From: Dehalococcoidales bacterium
GTDB lineage: Bacteria > Chloroflexota > Dehalococcoidia > Dehalococcoidales > UBA2162
Reading direction: 5' to 3'
Length of the DNA stretch: 35,238 nucleotides
Assembly: GCA_016932435.1 (NCBI GenBank)
Contig: JAFGCW010000061.1
Span: 1 to 35,238, forward strand
The translations under genes were made by a program, and so were the position numbers. Of the stretch, positions 9,440 through 18,412 are shown piece by piece. The notes beneath the pieces were generated by a model. The model worked only from the letters and a program-made list of their open reading frames with translations, had not been told where the DNA came from and ran no database searches. Each line of letters opens with the position of its first letter. The first letter of the stretch is position 1.

Positions 9440-10477
9440 TTATCGTGACGAAGAAAACAATATATAGGCACCGGAAATATACAGGGCAAGGAGTACAAGA
9501 GCATACCAGCTTATTATCCCGAAGAGTTTTCTTTCCCGCTGGAATTTTATTCCCATGAGGACAGTGCCTGTCATAGCTATAGCTATGACAGCGCTAATGG
9601 TGTGTGAGCTGGATACCGAAGATATGAGTAAACCTCTTGAATAAAGAACGTCCAGGACGAAAATATAGGTAACATCAAGCATATTTGCTCCGAATATATC
9701 TGCGACTGCCAGGTCGATCGCACCGAGTCGAAAGGCTGATATAGCAACAATAAGTTCCGGCATCGAAGTACTGACTGCAAGGAAAATGCTTCCCACGAAA
9801 CTGGAGTCCAAGCCGGTGACTCCGGCGATTTCATCGCCGACATAGGATAACCATATACCGGTTGCTACGATTACCAGCGCGCCGAGTATAAATTTCGGCC
9901 ATAACCATTTTATTTCATGACTTTCGACAGGATCATCCGGTATCACTTCACCTGTTTCTTCGGGAAAGGCCGGTGTAAGCGAGAGCTGGAAATTTCGTTC
10001 GGAGGTAAATATCCACCATGCTCCGGCAATATAAATAACAAAGATAACAATGCCGGGAACTCCAACCCACCCTAACGAAAGACGTCCGATACTGTCGCTG
10101 AATCCAGTACTTAAGGCAATAATTCCGAGTATGATAACACCGATAATTGCCGAACTGTAATGTCTCAGGCTGGCAAAGTTCAGTACCGGTGTCTTCCGGT
10201 TCATTATGTCAATTATAGCAATGACGCACAAATTGAATATGCAACTGCCAAGCAGCGTACCGACTCCGAGATCAGGTACACCTTCATCACCTACCAGGGT
10301 AACGGAACTAATGCCTGTTATCAGTTCGGGCATGGAGGTAATAATCCCGAGGAGAAGCATCCCTATCCATATTCTGCCAAGTCCGGTCTTATCGGCAATA
10401 ACATCCGCATACCGGGTTGTCTTCGTCCCGGCAAAGAGGATTATGATAATGCACAGCAGGAACTTAATCCAGACCAA
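9440..10477 (-). CDS. Na+/Ca2+-exchanger family antiporter
   Basis: A 345-residue integral membrane protein with about ten hydrophobic helices in two halves. Each half carries an alpha-repeat signature of the CaCA family: GIITSMPELITGISSV near residues 43-58 and AVSTSMPELIVAISAF in the second half, with the conserved SMPEL core holding the ion-binding glutamate, plus GSCIFN and GANMLD motifs. The two halves are joined by a soluble loop rich in acidic residues (about 170-190). The start is a TTG with AAGGAG 9 bases upstream. It resembles YrbG/CaxA-type exchangers. Ion specificity cannot be settled, but Na+ would fit the Na+-type ATPase downstream. Confidence 0.88.
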   Translation of the reverse strand: MVWIKFLLCIIIILFAGTKTTRYADVIADKTGLGRIWIGMLLLGIITSMPELITGISSVTLVGDEGVPDLGVGTLLGSCIFNLCVIAIIDIMNRKTPVLNFASLRHYSSAIIGVIILGIIALSTGFSDSIGRLSLGWVGVPGIVIFVIYIAGAWWIFTSERNFQLSLTPAFPEETGEVIPDDPVESHEIKWLWPKFILGALVIVATGIWLSYVGDEIAGVTGLDSSFVGSIFLAVSTSMPELIVAISAFRLGAIDLAVADIFGANMLDVTYIFVLDVLYSRGLLISSVSSSHTISAVIAIAMTGTVLMGIKFQRERKLFGIISWYALVLLALYISGAYILFSSSR

Positions 10478-10542
10478 TAAAGGTAACTCCTTGTGTAATT
10501 ATCAGAATCACGAGAAAAGGATACTACAGTCGAATACGATTA

Positions 10543-11997
10543 TCAATTACCGTTTACGGATTCAAGGTATTCCCGGTACCAGACCAGGTGCCGTATCACC
10601 CTGGCGGCTCTTTGCGGTTGAGGGTAGATGAGAAATCCTTCCTTGTGGTAGGTGATATATGCTGCTATATCGTTCGCTGAGTTCGGGTAACCACCTACCA
10701 TGAATAACGGGATATCGTACTTTTGTACCTGCAGGAAAAACTGCCGGGCATGTTCCTGTTCGGACTGTTCAGGAGAATCATCGATGTCAGTCGAAGCTCT
10801 TTCGATAGCTTTCCTGGGAACGCGGCTCATTCGTCCGAACCAGGTATTAGCCAGTAACGAATCCAGGTTCTTATCCTTCAAGAGTATCCATAGTGTCTTA
10901 GTGTTCTCAGCACTGTGAGCAACATCGGATCCGACAAGATCGACCGGATTGGCATGCGACCACCGTTCGGGCAGCAGTTCATTAAGCTGTTCAATCGTCG
11001 ATTGTTCCAGTTCGGGTATTTCCAGTCCCTCGTTCTCACAAGCCTCGGTTGCCACGACACCAAGTCCGCCGCCCATGGTAAGTATCCCTACCTTCCTGCC
11101 TTTCGGTAAAGGCTGGTTCAGTAAAGCCACGACCACATCACATAATTCGTCATCATCCTTCACCCGTATCACTCCAGCCTGCTTGAATGCGGCAGTGTAC
11201 ACTTCGTCGGCACCAGTAAGGGCACCAACATGCGACCTTGAAGCTCTGGCCGCACTCTTGGTGCCACCTGACTTTAGTACTACTATCGGTTTCTTCCTGG
11301 TAATCTCAGCGGCGGTCTTCAGAAAACGCCGAGCGTCGCGAAGTCCTTCGATATAGAGAGCAATCACTTTAGTATTAGGATCGCTGGCAAAATACTCAAG
11401 GTAATCTTCAAGGTATATACTGGCTTCGTTCCCGCAGCAGACAAACCGACTGAAACTCATACCATACCGGTCCGCGTTCTGGATTATCCTCGCACCCATG
11501 TTCCCGCTCTGGGCTATCAAAGCAACATTTCCGGGCGGCATACTCTGGACGAAATTCACGGCGTTAAATTTTGTGTGGGTGTCCATATGCCCCATGGTGT
11601 TCGGACCAATGAACCGGATATTGCCTTCACGGGCAATTTCAAGAATCTCCTTTTCTCTGGCTGCGCCAGCTTCGCCAGTCTCTCTGAAACCACCGGAAAT
11701 AACAAGCGCAGAGTTTACTTTCTTCTGAACGCACTCCCTGAGTGTATCAGGTACCAGTTCTGCCCTGACTACAATCGCCGCCATGTCAACCGGCTCCCGA
11801 ATATCAAGTATACTGGAATAGGATTTTTGTCCCATTATCTCCGGAGAAAAAGGATTTACCGGATATATAGGACGATTCTTCGGTGCGAGGAGATTACTCA
11901 TAATACGCCCTCCCCAGCTTCCGGGGTTATTTGAACCTCCAATTACGGCGACCGATTCGGGATCGAAAAGGCTTTTCCAGACATCATCAGGTACCAA
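10543..11997 (-). CDS. NDP-forming acyl-CoA synthetase, alpha-type (CoA-binding) protein
   Basis: A 484-residue protein with the domain order of the alpha part of ADP-forming acyl-CoA synthetases: a CoA-binding Rossmann domain (about 8-135, with PESVAVIGGSNNPGSWGG), a first ligase-CoA flavodoxin-like domain (155-290) and a second one (about 300-460). The histidine phosphorylated during catalysis in this family corresponds to H256 in RSHVGALTG, and GNEA (189-192) is also present. These enzymes convert acyl-CoA, ADP and phosphate to acid, ATP and CoA. No ATP-grasp (beta) domain is fused or encoded nearby, so a partner must come from elsewhere. The start is TTG with AAAGGAG 7 bases upstream. Confidence 0.85.
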   Translation of the reverse strand: MVPDDVWKSLFDPESVAVIGGSNNPGSWGGRIMSNLLAPKNRPIYPVNPFSPEIMGQKSYSSILDIREPVDMAAIVVRAELVPDTLRECVQKKVNSALVISGGFRETGEAGAAREKEILEIAREGNIRFIGPNTMGHMDTHTKFNAVNFVQSMPPGNVALIAQSGNMGARIIQNADRYGMSFSRFVCCGNEASIYLEDYLEYFASDPNTKVIALYIEGLRDARRFLKTAAEITRKKPIVVLKSGGTKSAARASRSHVGALTGADEVYTAAFKQAGVIRVKDDDELCDVVVALLNQPLPKGRKVGILTMGGGLGVVATEACENEGLEIPELEQSTIEQLNELLPERWSHANPVDLVGSDVAHSAENTKTLWILLKDKNLDSLLANTWFGRMSRVPRKAIERASTDIDDSPEQSEQEHARQFFLQVQKYDIPLFMVGGYPNSANDIAAYITYHKEGFLIYPQPQRAARVIRHLVWYREYLESVNGN

Positions 11998-12057
11998 AGT
12001 ATTACTCCTTTCAGGATACGGCAGACTGACTAAAAATCGATAGCTGCCTTAAGGAAA

Positions 12058-12087
12058 ATATTATCAGGTATGGATTCAGACGGTCAA
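12058..12087 (-). promoter_or_regulatory. Promoter for the acyl-CoA synthetase gene
   Basis: On the minus strand TTGACC (12082-12087) and TAATAT (12058-12063) are separated by 18 bases. The predicted start near 12051 leaves a leader of about 55 bases. The match is fair, and the site is the best in the 160-base gap between this gene and the VOC gene. Confidence 0.45.
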
Positions 12088-12156
12088 ATTGATGGTGGAT
12101 AAAACACAAATCCGATAAGCCTGCTAAAAGATGTATATGTGATAAACCAGGTCATG

Positions 12157-12594
12157 TTACCTTTCAATCACTTCCAGCATAAAGCCGCACTTTTCCTCAG
12201 TATCGAAGAACGCGTAACCACCCTTCGTGGCTCTCCATCCTCTTTGAACGACTGTGTATCCCTTTTCCGACATATATTCGACCACTTCGTCGATATCATC
12301 GACAAAGAATGAATAGTGCTGGATTCCTTCACCGTGTTTATCAAGGTAGTCTTTCTGCATGCAGTCTGATATCGGTTCGATGAGTTCTAGCTCAAGCGGA
12401 CCGATTTTCGTAAAAAGCATTTTCAAACGAACATCAGCCGGTTCTCCCCAGGCTTCCCACTTTACCGTCGGTTCCGCATCCAGTCCTCCGAAGGGGCCAA
12501 TTCCGATTTCTTCAAGGTTTTTCTTTGCTTTCTCTATGTCCTTGACTATTATCCCTATCTGACCAAAGTTAGTAAACAGTGACTTCTCATCCAT
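12157..12594 (-). CDS. VOC-superfamily protein, methylmalonyl-CoA epimerase-like
   Basis: A 145-residue protein with two beta-alpha-beta-beta-beta modules of the vicinal oxygen chelate fold. The N-terminal QIGIIVKDIEKAKKNLEEIG matches the epimerase/glyoxalase entry motif, with glutamine (Q12) where many members have a metal-binding histidine. Candidate metal ligands are Q12, E70 (LELELIEP), H93 (GIQHYSFFVDDID) and E141 (GFMLEVIE), one per expected position. Substrate is uncertain: methylmalonyl-CoA epimerase, a lactoylglutathione-lyase-like enzyme or another small-molecule lyase are all possible. It is divergent from the enoate reductase gene. Confidence 0.8.
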   Translation of the reverse strand: MDEKSLFTNFGQIGIIVKDIEKAKKNLEEIGIGPFGGLDAEPTVKWEAWGEPADVRLKMLFTKIGPLELELIEPISDCMQKDYLDKHGEGIQHYSFFVDDIDEVVEYMSEKGYTVVQRGWRATKGGYAFFDTEEKCGFMLEVIER

Positions 12595-12657
12595 GATTTC
12601 ACCTCGTTACATTTCTTACCAATAGTAACAGAATTTTTATCGTTACCACTAATCATG

Positions 12658-12686
12658 TTTCTAATACGACTTACCCATATTGATAA
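12658..12686 (-). promoter_or_regulatory. Possible promoter for the VOC gene
   Basis: On the minus strand TTATCA (12681-12686) and TAGAAA (12658-12663) are separated by 17 bases. Each box matches four of six consensus positions. The -35 box lies inside the 20-bp dyad, so a protein bound there would block it. The leader also holds GTTAC-type half-sites (TCGTTAC at 12604-12610 and 12640-12646, with an inverted GTAACA at 12625-12630). Confidence 0.3.
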
Positions 12687-12691
12687 GGGTA
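12672..12691. promoter_or_regulatory. 20-bp dyad, candidate operator between divergent genes
   Basis: TACCCATATTGATAAGGGTA is a near-perfect inverted repeat: eight of ten half-site positions pair, with one A/A mismatch and a T/G centre. It lies 7 bases upstream of the -35 box of the enoate reductase promoter and covers the possible -35 box of the VOC promoter. Size and position suit a dimeric repressor of the TetR or MarR type. No regulator gene is adjacent. Confidence 0.45.
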
Positions 12692-12698
12692 GTATAAA

Positions 12699-12727
12699 TT
12701 GACAATAAAGAAATCCAGTACTAGACT
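12699..12727 (+). promoter_or_regulatory. Promoter for the enoate reductase gene
   Basis: A perfect TTGACA (12699-12704) is followed after 17 bases by TAGACT (12722-12727). Transcription would start near 12734, leaving a leader of about 20 bases that holds the AGGAGG ribosome site. Confidence 0.6.
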
Positions 12728-12754
12728 TTCTGAATAAGATAAAAGGAGGTTATG

Positions 12755-14734
12755 ATGAAAACTCCTGAAAAACTCTTTCAACCAATAAAGATAGGCAATA
12801 TGGAATTGGGTAACAGGATAGTAATGGCTCCTCTCGGTATTGGGTTCACCTTTGCTACCGAAGATGGTTCGGTAACCGATCGATTCATTGCTTTTTACGA
12901 AGCGAGAGCAAAAGGTGGAGTAGGACTTATACAGTTGACCGTTGCCGCCCTGGGCAGACCACACGCGACCGGACTGGTATTTGCCCCGGGAATGCTGAGC
13001 ATTATAGATGATGAACATATACCAAGCGCTAAAAAGTTTGTCGATGCCATCCATGCCCATGGAACTAAGGTCTCCTTCCAGATAACTCACCACGGTTCGG
13101 CTACAGCCAGGGCAGTCCAGGCAAATCCGCCGGAGAAATACCCAGAACTGATGAGAGTCGTCACCGCAACCGGGACAACCGACCCGGTGACCGGATTTCA
13201 GACACACTCGATGACCAAAGAAGAGATCCAGGACGTGACTGAAGCATTCGGCCAGGCGGCAAGACGGGGGAAGCTTGCCGGATTCGACGCCGTTCGCATC
13301 CAGGGCTGCCATGCTTACCTGATACGCCAGTTCCTGTCGCCACGTACGAATAAACGAACAGATGAGTACGGAGGAAGTGTTGAAAACAGGGCAAGACTCG
13401 CCTGTGAGATTGTAAAGAGAGTAAGGAAAGAAGTTGGCGAGGGATACCCGATCATTTTCAGGATGAACGGAGACGAACATCTTGAAGGCGGAATCACTAT
13501 GGATGAAGCAGTGGACCACGCCAGGCTGTTTGTCGAAGCCGGTGTGGACATCCTTGACGTTTCGTCGGGGCCACCTGAAACGTCTCACTGGCAGTACCCG
13601 ATAATGTTCCAGGAATCAGGCTGCCTGGTACCTTCAGCCGCGGCAATAAAAAAGGCAGTTAATGTTCCGGTTATGGCTGTGGGTAAAATCAACGTAGAAC
13701 ATGGAGAACGTATTTTACAGGAAGGATCGGCGGACCTGATCCAGATGGGCAGGCCTTTGATGGCGGATCCCGACCTGGCAAACAAGGCAAAAGACGGAAG
13801 ATTGGATGATATCCGTCCCTGCATTTTCTGCGGTCACTGCCAAGCAGGCGGGCCCGGAGGTGGCTACGCGAACTGTTCGGTCAACATGGCGATGGGAAAG
13901 GAACTCGAATACAGGATCGAGCCGGCTGAAATGAAAAAGAAGGTGATGGTAGTTGGTGGAGGGCCTGCCGGCATGGAAGCCGCACGAACACTGGCGGAAC
14001 GAGGTCATGAAACATCGCTGTATGAAAAAAGCGATAAGCTGGGCGGACAGTGGAAAATAGTCGCCAATCACCTGCCGGAAGAACAAAGTTTGACAGATTA
14101 CCTTTCACATGGACTGGAAAAAGCTGGTGTCAACGTGTTTCTTAATCAGGAAGTTACCAGAGAAACAGTCGGTGAGTATAAACCGGATGCAGTGGTTATT
14201 GCTACAGGTTCTGTTCCGACGTCTCTCGATATACCGGGTATCGACGGAGAAAACGTGGTACAGGCAACCGATGTGCTAATGGGTGTAAAGGATACAGGAC
14301 AGAATGTAGTGGTAATCGGCGGAAGGGTCGTTGGTCTGAGTGCAGCGTTATATCTAGCAGAGCAAGGAAAGAACGTTTCGGTAATTGCCAGGAGTGACAT
14401 TGCCCGTGGACTGAACGGGAACATGAAAAAGACACTGATCGAGTTTCTGGTAAGAGCAGGAGTTCATCTCTATCCGAAGGCTATTCCCGACAGCATCACA
14501 GAACACGGAGTCAATATCTGGTGGACAACCAGCGAAGAACCTGTACGGGACAATGTATTCCTGTTCCTTAAAGCCGACACCGTAGTACTTGCAGTCGGAG
14601 CGGAAAATGATGATCAGCTTCTCAGTGAACTCGAAGGCCTTGTTCCGGAGCTATATCCGGTCGGCGACTGTGCCGGGAAAAGGAGTGTATTCGCCGCGAT
14701 ACGCGGCGGTTCTGAGGTCGGGAGGATAATCTAA
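12755..14734 (+). CDS. FMN/FAD/Fe-S enoate reductase, dienoyl-CoA reductase type
   Basis: About 660 residues. The N-terminal TIM barrel binds FMN (residues about 8-345, old yellow enzyme family, with GCHAYLIRQFLSPRTNKRTD), a four-cysteine iron-sulphur motif is at 357-375 (counted from the first ATG), and a C-terminal FAD/NAD(P)H domain begins with VMVVGGGPAGMEAARTLAERG. The architecture is that of 2,4-dienoyl-CoA reductase, trimethylamine dehydrogenase and the clostridial enoate reductases, which reduce activated C=C bonds. The cysteines are spaced CX2CX2CX11C instead of the usual CX2CX3CX11-12C. Two ATGs occur in tandem (12752 and 12755). AGGAGG at 12744-12749 lies only 2 bases from the first but 5 from the second, so I use the second. 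The substrate is unknown. Confidence 0.88.
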   Translation: MKTPEKLFQPIKIGNMELGNRIVMAPLGIGFTFATEDGSVTDRFIAFYEARAKGGVGLIQLTVAALGRPHATGLVFAPGMLSIIDDEHIPSAKKFVDAIHAHGTKVSFQITHHGSATARAVQANPPEKYPELMRVVTATGTTDPVTGFQTHSMTKEEIQDVTEAFGQAARRGKLAGFDAVRIQGCHAYLIRQFLSPRTNKRTDEYGGSVENRARLACEIVKRVRKEVGEGYPIIFRMNGDEHLEGGITMDEAVDHARLFVEAGVDILDVSSGPPETSHWQYPIMFQESGCLVPSAAAIKKAVNVPVMAVGKINVEHGERILQEGSADLIQMGRPLMADPDLANKAKDGRLDDIRPCIFCGHCQAGGPGGGYANCSVNMAMGKELEYRIEPAEMKKKVMVVGGGPAGMEAARTLAERGHETSLYEKSDKLGGQWKIVANHLPEEQSLTDYLSHGLEKAGVNVFLNQEVTRETVGEYKPDAVVIATGSVPTSLDIPGIDGENVVQATDVLMGVKDTGQNVVVIGGRVVGLSAALYLAEQGKNVSVIARSDIARGLNGNMKKTLIEFLVRAGVHLYPKAIPDSITEHGVNIWWTTSEEPVRDNVFLFLKADTVVLAVGAENDDQLLSELEGLVPELYPVGDCAGKRSVFAAIRGGSEVGRII

Positions 14735-14772
14735 AGGTTAGGGGGTAGTGTATTTATATATCCTTCTTTATT

Positions 14773-14790
14773 CTCCCTTTACAGAGGGAG
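14773..14790. terminator. Weak hairpin between convergent genes
   Basis: CTCCCT-TTACAG-AGGGAG forms a 6-bp stem with a 6-base loop between the convergent enoate reductase and AOR genes. No clear T-run follows on either strand, so it is a weak end signal at most. Confidence 0.25.
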
Positions 14791-14898
14791 ATGGCTAACA
14801 CGATGGTTTATCAGTAATCATTGAGAGGGATTTTGAATCTTCCTTTCCCTTAGGTACACCTTAGAGGATTGTGAAGTCCCAAAATAGATCCGGGCAAG

Positions 14899-16776
14899 TT
14901 ATTCGGGAGTATCACGTAAATATCTTTCCATACCCTCAGCTATGCTGTCGAGTCCAAGTTCCTCCAGTTTTTCAGGCGTTGGGATGCCGTTTTGTGACCA
15001 GCCTCTCATCTCATAGTAATCGTCAAGAAATTTATCAAGGTTTCTGACCACCTGGCCTTCGCCTTCCTCAACTCCGGTGTGTGTTACCGGTTCCGTCTGA
15101 ATACGCTCAGGTAGCGTATCATGCCTTCGATCGAACCCTTCACGCACGTTAAAGGCACGGTCCATGTTGACGATTCTTTCACCGACAGTATTTACAAAGT
15201 CCCAGCTTCCGAATTCTTCAATTCCGGTGGCAGCAGCAAGCATTTCAGGGAATAACTCCTGTATCCAGCCACCGTGATTTTCAGCAAAAGCGCAAAGGAT
15301 CCCCACTTCCCTGAGAGCAGTACGATTTTGGTTATAGATGACTATATCTGCCTTATCTTCCTCTGAAAAACGATCGACTGCTCTCGGTACCGGAACACCC
15401 ATCTCCTGGAATGCAAGAGAACCGTTCCCGTGACTGCCGCCGATACTCGACGTAGCATACCCGAATCCTGTAGCTTTCAGTCCTCTCGGTTCATATGCCG
15501 GCAATTCCAGCCCCTTTACCTGCATGGTAAAGTATTCTGAACCTTTACCTATTCTCTGTGCTGCTCTGACAGTTCCGTCTGCCAGGACATCTCCGAATCC
15601 TTCTCTTTTCGCAATCTTTTTTATCAGTGAGACCATTGCCGCGTGATTTCCGTAGGTCAAGTCCAGGCCGTCGGTATCCGCTTTCGTCAAGATACCCTTC
15701 TCAAATAACTCGAAAGCAAATCCTATACAGCTTCCGGTGCTTATCGTATCCATACCGAGTTCATCACAAAGTTCGTCTGCAGCTATTGCTGCTTCCTTGC
15801 TGTTACTGTCGATAGTTCCTGTGAAAGCCCAGACACTCTCATACTCAGGCCCTTCGCTATGGGCACCTTTGTACGGTCCATCCTGTACGGTATGCACCTG
15901 ACCACACCGGGCGCCGCAGCTGTAACAACCTGCATTACCAACTTTTAGCTCTTTGAATTTTTCACCGGAGAGTTCTTCGAACCCATCCATTCTTCCCTGG
16001 CGAAAATTACGGACGGGATATACACCGAGAGCATTCCTGGAAATCGCCCCTCCGGTTGTACCACCTTCTCTGAATCCCTGGAACCCTCTTGCCGACCTGA
16101 GTATCTCGATCTGCTTACTTATCAGAGATTTCAGTTTTTCAGGATCGTGTATACGAATGTTTCTCGGTGCATTGATTGCTATGGCTTTCAGGTTTTTGGA
16201 TGCCATAACGGTCCCGGTACCGCAGCGGCTGGCTGTCCTTCTTCCCGACACGATAGCGGCATACCTTACCAGGTTTTCAGCGGCAGGACCGACACAGGCG
16301 GTACGTGTATTTTTTCCGTAACGTGCAGCAATCCAGTCCTGTGCTTTCTGAGATGTCAGTCCCCATATTTCATGGGCTTCTTCAATACTGACGCGTTCCG
16401 GTGTAACGTACAAATACACCGGTTTTTCGGATTTCCCCTCGACAATTACCATGTCATACCCAGCGAATTTCAACCAAGCGCCGAAGTCAGCGCCACCTGA
16501 AGAACGGGCATAGCATCCGGTTAAAGGGCTTTTTGTGATTGAAAGCCAGCGGGAAGCACTCTGTACGGTCGTCCCGGCAAGCACCCCATTACACAGGATA
16601 AGTTTATTATCTTCTCCCAGCGGATCGGTACCGGGTGCAAGTTCATCATAAAGGTATTTTATCGCGAGACCTCTGCCGCCGATAAACGTCATAACGTCCT
16701 GCAATGCAATATCTTCATTTGTCACTTGTCCGGTAGAAAGATTGATCCTGAGTAGTTTACCTGTTAAGCCTTTCAT
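14899..16776 (-). CDS. aor: Aldehyde:ferredoxin oxidoreductase family (tungsten) enzyme
   Basis: A 625-residue member of the AOR family, which oxidises aldehydes to acids (or reduces acids with low-potential ferredoxin) at a tungsten bis-pterin centre. The N-terminal domain starts KGLTGKLLRINLSTG and has the FIGGRGLAIKYLYDEL motif. Cluster ligands are C284, C287, C291 (CYSCGARC) and C495 (GILCAF), nearly the same numbering as the Pyrococcus enzyme (288, 291, 295, 494). The pterin-binding region around ASRCGTGTVMASKNLKAIAI is present. It is the last gene of the minus-strand run, 23 bases after a short-chain dehydrogenase gene, so it probably handles an aldehyde or acid from the same pathway. 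The length is normal. Confidence 0.93.
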   Translation of the reverse strand: MKGLTGKLLRINLSTGQVTNEDIALQDVMTFIGGRGLAIKYLYDELAPGTDPLGEDNKLILCNGVLAGTTVQSASRWLSITKSPLTGCYARSSGGADFGAWLKFAGYDMVIVEGKSEKPVYLYVTPERVSIEEAHEIWGLTSQKAQDWIAARYGKNTRTACVGPAAENLVRYAAIVSGRRTASRCGTGTVMASKNLKAIAINAPRNIRIHDPEKLKSLISKQIEILRSARGFQGFREGGTTGGAISRNALGVYPVRNFRQGRMDGFEELSGEKFKELKVGNAGCYSCGARCGQVHTVQDGPYKGAHSEGPEYESVWAFTGTIDSNSKEAAIAADELCDELGMDTISTGSCIGFAFELFEKGILTKADTDGLDLTYGNHAAMVSLIKKIAKREGFGDVLADGTVRAAQRIGKGSEYFTMQVKGLELPAYEPRGLKATGFGYATSSIGGSHGNGSLAFQEMGVPVPRAVDRFSEEDKADIVIYNQNRTALREVGILCAFAENHGGWIQELFPEMLAAATGIEEFGSWDFVNTVGERIVNMDRAFNVREGFDRRHDTLPERIQTEPVTHTGVEEGEGQVVRNLDKFLDDYYEMRGWSQNGIPTPEKLEELGLDSIAEGMERYLRDTPE

Positions 16777-16799
16777 TTTACCCTCCCGATGACTCGGAT

Positions 16800-17573
16800 T
16801 TATATCATGGAATTTCCACCGTTGACACCTATCGTCTGACCGACAACGTCGCCGGCAACGTCTGAAACCAGGAATGTCACCATATTAGCCACGTCCTGAG
16901 GTTCGGTCAGTCTTTTCAGTGGGATACCCAGCCTGACGCTTTCTATTATTTCAGGGCTTCGCACTTCACCATCCGACCCTCTAAGGAAGTTAGTGGTAGA
17001 CAGACCGGGACAGACACAATTGACGTTAATTCCCTTATCCGCCACCTCGGCAGCAATCGACTTGGTAAAGGTAATAACGGCGCCTTTACAGGAAGCATAG
17101 ACGGAGTTATTAGGACTGCCTGTTCTTCCCAGACCGGAGGCTATATTCACTATCTTTCCATAGTTTTTCTCAAGCATTCCGGGAAGAACGGCCTTGGTGC
17201 AGTTCATTACGCCGGTAAAGAGGAGGTTGATGGTCTTTTCCCAGTCTTCCTCTTTTGTCAAATGGATAGGTCCTCCGGCACCGCCTGCACCGGCATTATT
17301 AACCAGGATATCGATTTTGCCGAATTCTAGCAAAGCTATCTTGACCATATTTCTAGCCTGAATACTGCTACCAACATCAGCTTTGACCGCAATAGCTTTT
17401 CTTCCCAATTTTTTGATTTCATCTGCGGTCTGTTCAGCGACCTCCAGGTTGATATCATTAACGATAATATCACATCCCTCTTTAGCCATAGTGAGAGCGG
17501 TCGCGTGTCCGAATCCTATCTGGCTTCCCGAACCGGTTATCAATGCAACTTTATCTGTTAAGTTCAAGTCCAT
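16800..17573 (-). CDS. Short-chain dehydrogenase/reductase 1
   Basis: A 257-residue classical SDR. The cofactor motif reads TGSGSQIG (13-20), with glutamine in place of the usual second glycine of TGxxxGIG, a known variation. NNAG is at 92-95, and the catalytic residues are S146, Y159 and K163 (YASCK). The C-terminal DVVGQTIGVNGGNSM is typical of FabG-like enzymes. An NAD(P)H-dependent alcohol/ketone interconversion is expected, with unknown substrate. It is one of three tandem SDR genes followed by AOR. Confidence 0.9.
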   Translation of the reverse strand: MDLNLTDKVALITGSGSQIGFGHATALTMAKEGCDIIVNDINLEVAEQTADEIKKLGRKAIAVKADVGSSIQARNMVKIALLEFGKIDILVNNAGAGGAGGPIHLTKEEDWEKTINLLFTGVMNCTKAVLPGMLEKNYGKIVNIASGLGRTGSPNNSVYASCKGAVITFTKSIAAEVADKGINVNCVCPGLSTTNFLRGSDGEVRSPEIIESVRLGIPLKRLTEPQDVANMVTFLVSDVAGDVVGQTIGVNGGNSMI

Positions 17574-17625
17574 ATTACACCCCTTCAGTACGTGAAATCT
17601 CAGGATAAATGTAAAAATATAAAAT

Positions 17626-18366
17626 TTAAACTCCCTGTCCGCCGGTTACCTCAAGGCAAATACCGGTTACCATCGAAGCATCATCCGAAGCCAGGTATAA
17701 TGCCGCGTGGGCGATATCTTCCGGCTTTGACAGTCTTCCCAGAGGATGAGGCGCTTCAGAGACGTGTTCCCATAACTCCGAGTCGAACAGCATGGGCGTC
17801 TCCGTTAAGGCTGGGCAGATACAGTTGACCCGGATATTATATTGAGCCAGTTCGCTGGCCAGTGCCTTCGTTAAGGTAATTGAAGCGCCCTTGGAACTTG
17901 CGTAAGCGGACTGCATAGAGCCAGGCCTTTGACCGGTCATAGACGCGGTATTGATAATTACTCCCCCAACGGCTTTTTTCATCGCGGGGACCACAAATTT
18001 TGCCCCATGAAAAATACCTTTTACATTCACGGAGTAAATTCGATCCCAGACCGACTCATCTATTTCTTCTATCGGAGTCATCTTCATAAAGATACCAGCG
18101 TTATTTACCAGTATGTCTATTTTTGAAAATTCATCCATAGCTGCATCGATAAGATTCTTTACATCAGATGGCTTCGATACATCCGTATGAACAAAGATGG
18201 CTTTCCTGTTATTACAATTAACTTCCTCTACCGTCCGTTTGCCACCAGTATCATCGATATCTGCCACAACCACATTAGCGCCTTCTTCAGCAAATAATAA
18301 TGCCATGGCTTTACCCATCCCGGAAGCTGCTCCGGTAATTATCGCTACCCTGTCTTTAAGTTTCAT
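17626..18366 (-). CDS. Short-chain dehydrogenase/reductase 2
   Basis: A 246-residue classical SDR. TGAASGMG (11-18) binds the nucleotide, and VVVADIDD places an aspartate after strand 2, which favours NAD(H) over NADP(H). NNAG is at 88-91, and the catalytic residues are S142, Y155 and K159. The C-terminus ends MVTGICLEVTGGQGV, typical of the family. It lies about 50 bases from each neighbouring SDR gene, so the three are probably cotranscribed. The substrate is unknown; a hydroxyacyl or alicyclic alcohol would fit the context. Confidence 0.9.
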   Translation of the reverse strand: MKLKDRVAIITGAASGMGKAMALLFAEEGANVVVADIDDTGGKRTVEEVNCNNRKAIFVHTDVSKPSDVKNLIDAAMDEFSKIDILVNNAGIFMKMTPIEEIDESVWDRIYSVNVKGIFHGAKFVVPAMKKAVGGVIINTASMTGQRPGSMQSAYASSKGASITLTKALASELAQYNIRVNCICPALTETPMLFDSELWEHVSEAPHPLGRLSKPEDIAHAALYLASDDASMVTGICLEVTGGQGV

Positions 18367-18412
18367 TTCACTACCTTCTTTCTTGAAAGTATTATCTTAA
18401 CCAGAGTCGCTT

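Noticed and set aside
12671..13588. A 305-codon open frame on the minus strand opposite the enoate reductase
   Set aside because: The plus-strand frame has clear family motifs over the same bases, and the minus frame encodes Cys/His/Ser-rich sequence without any motif or ribosome site. It is an antisense shadow.
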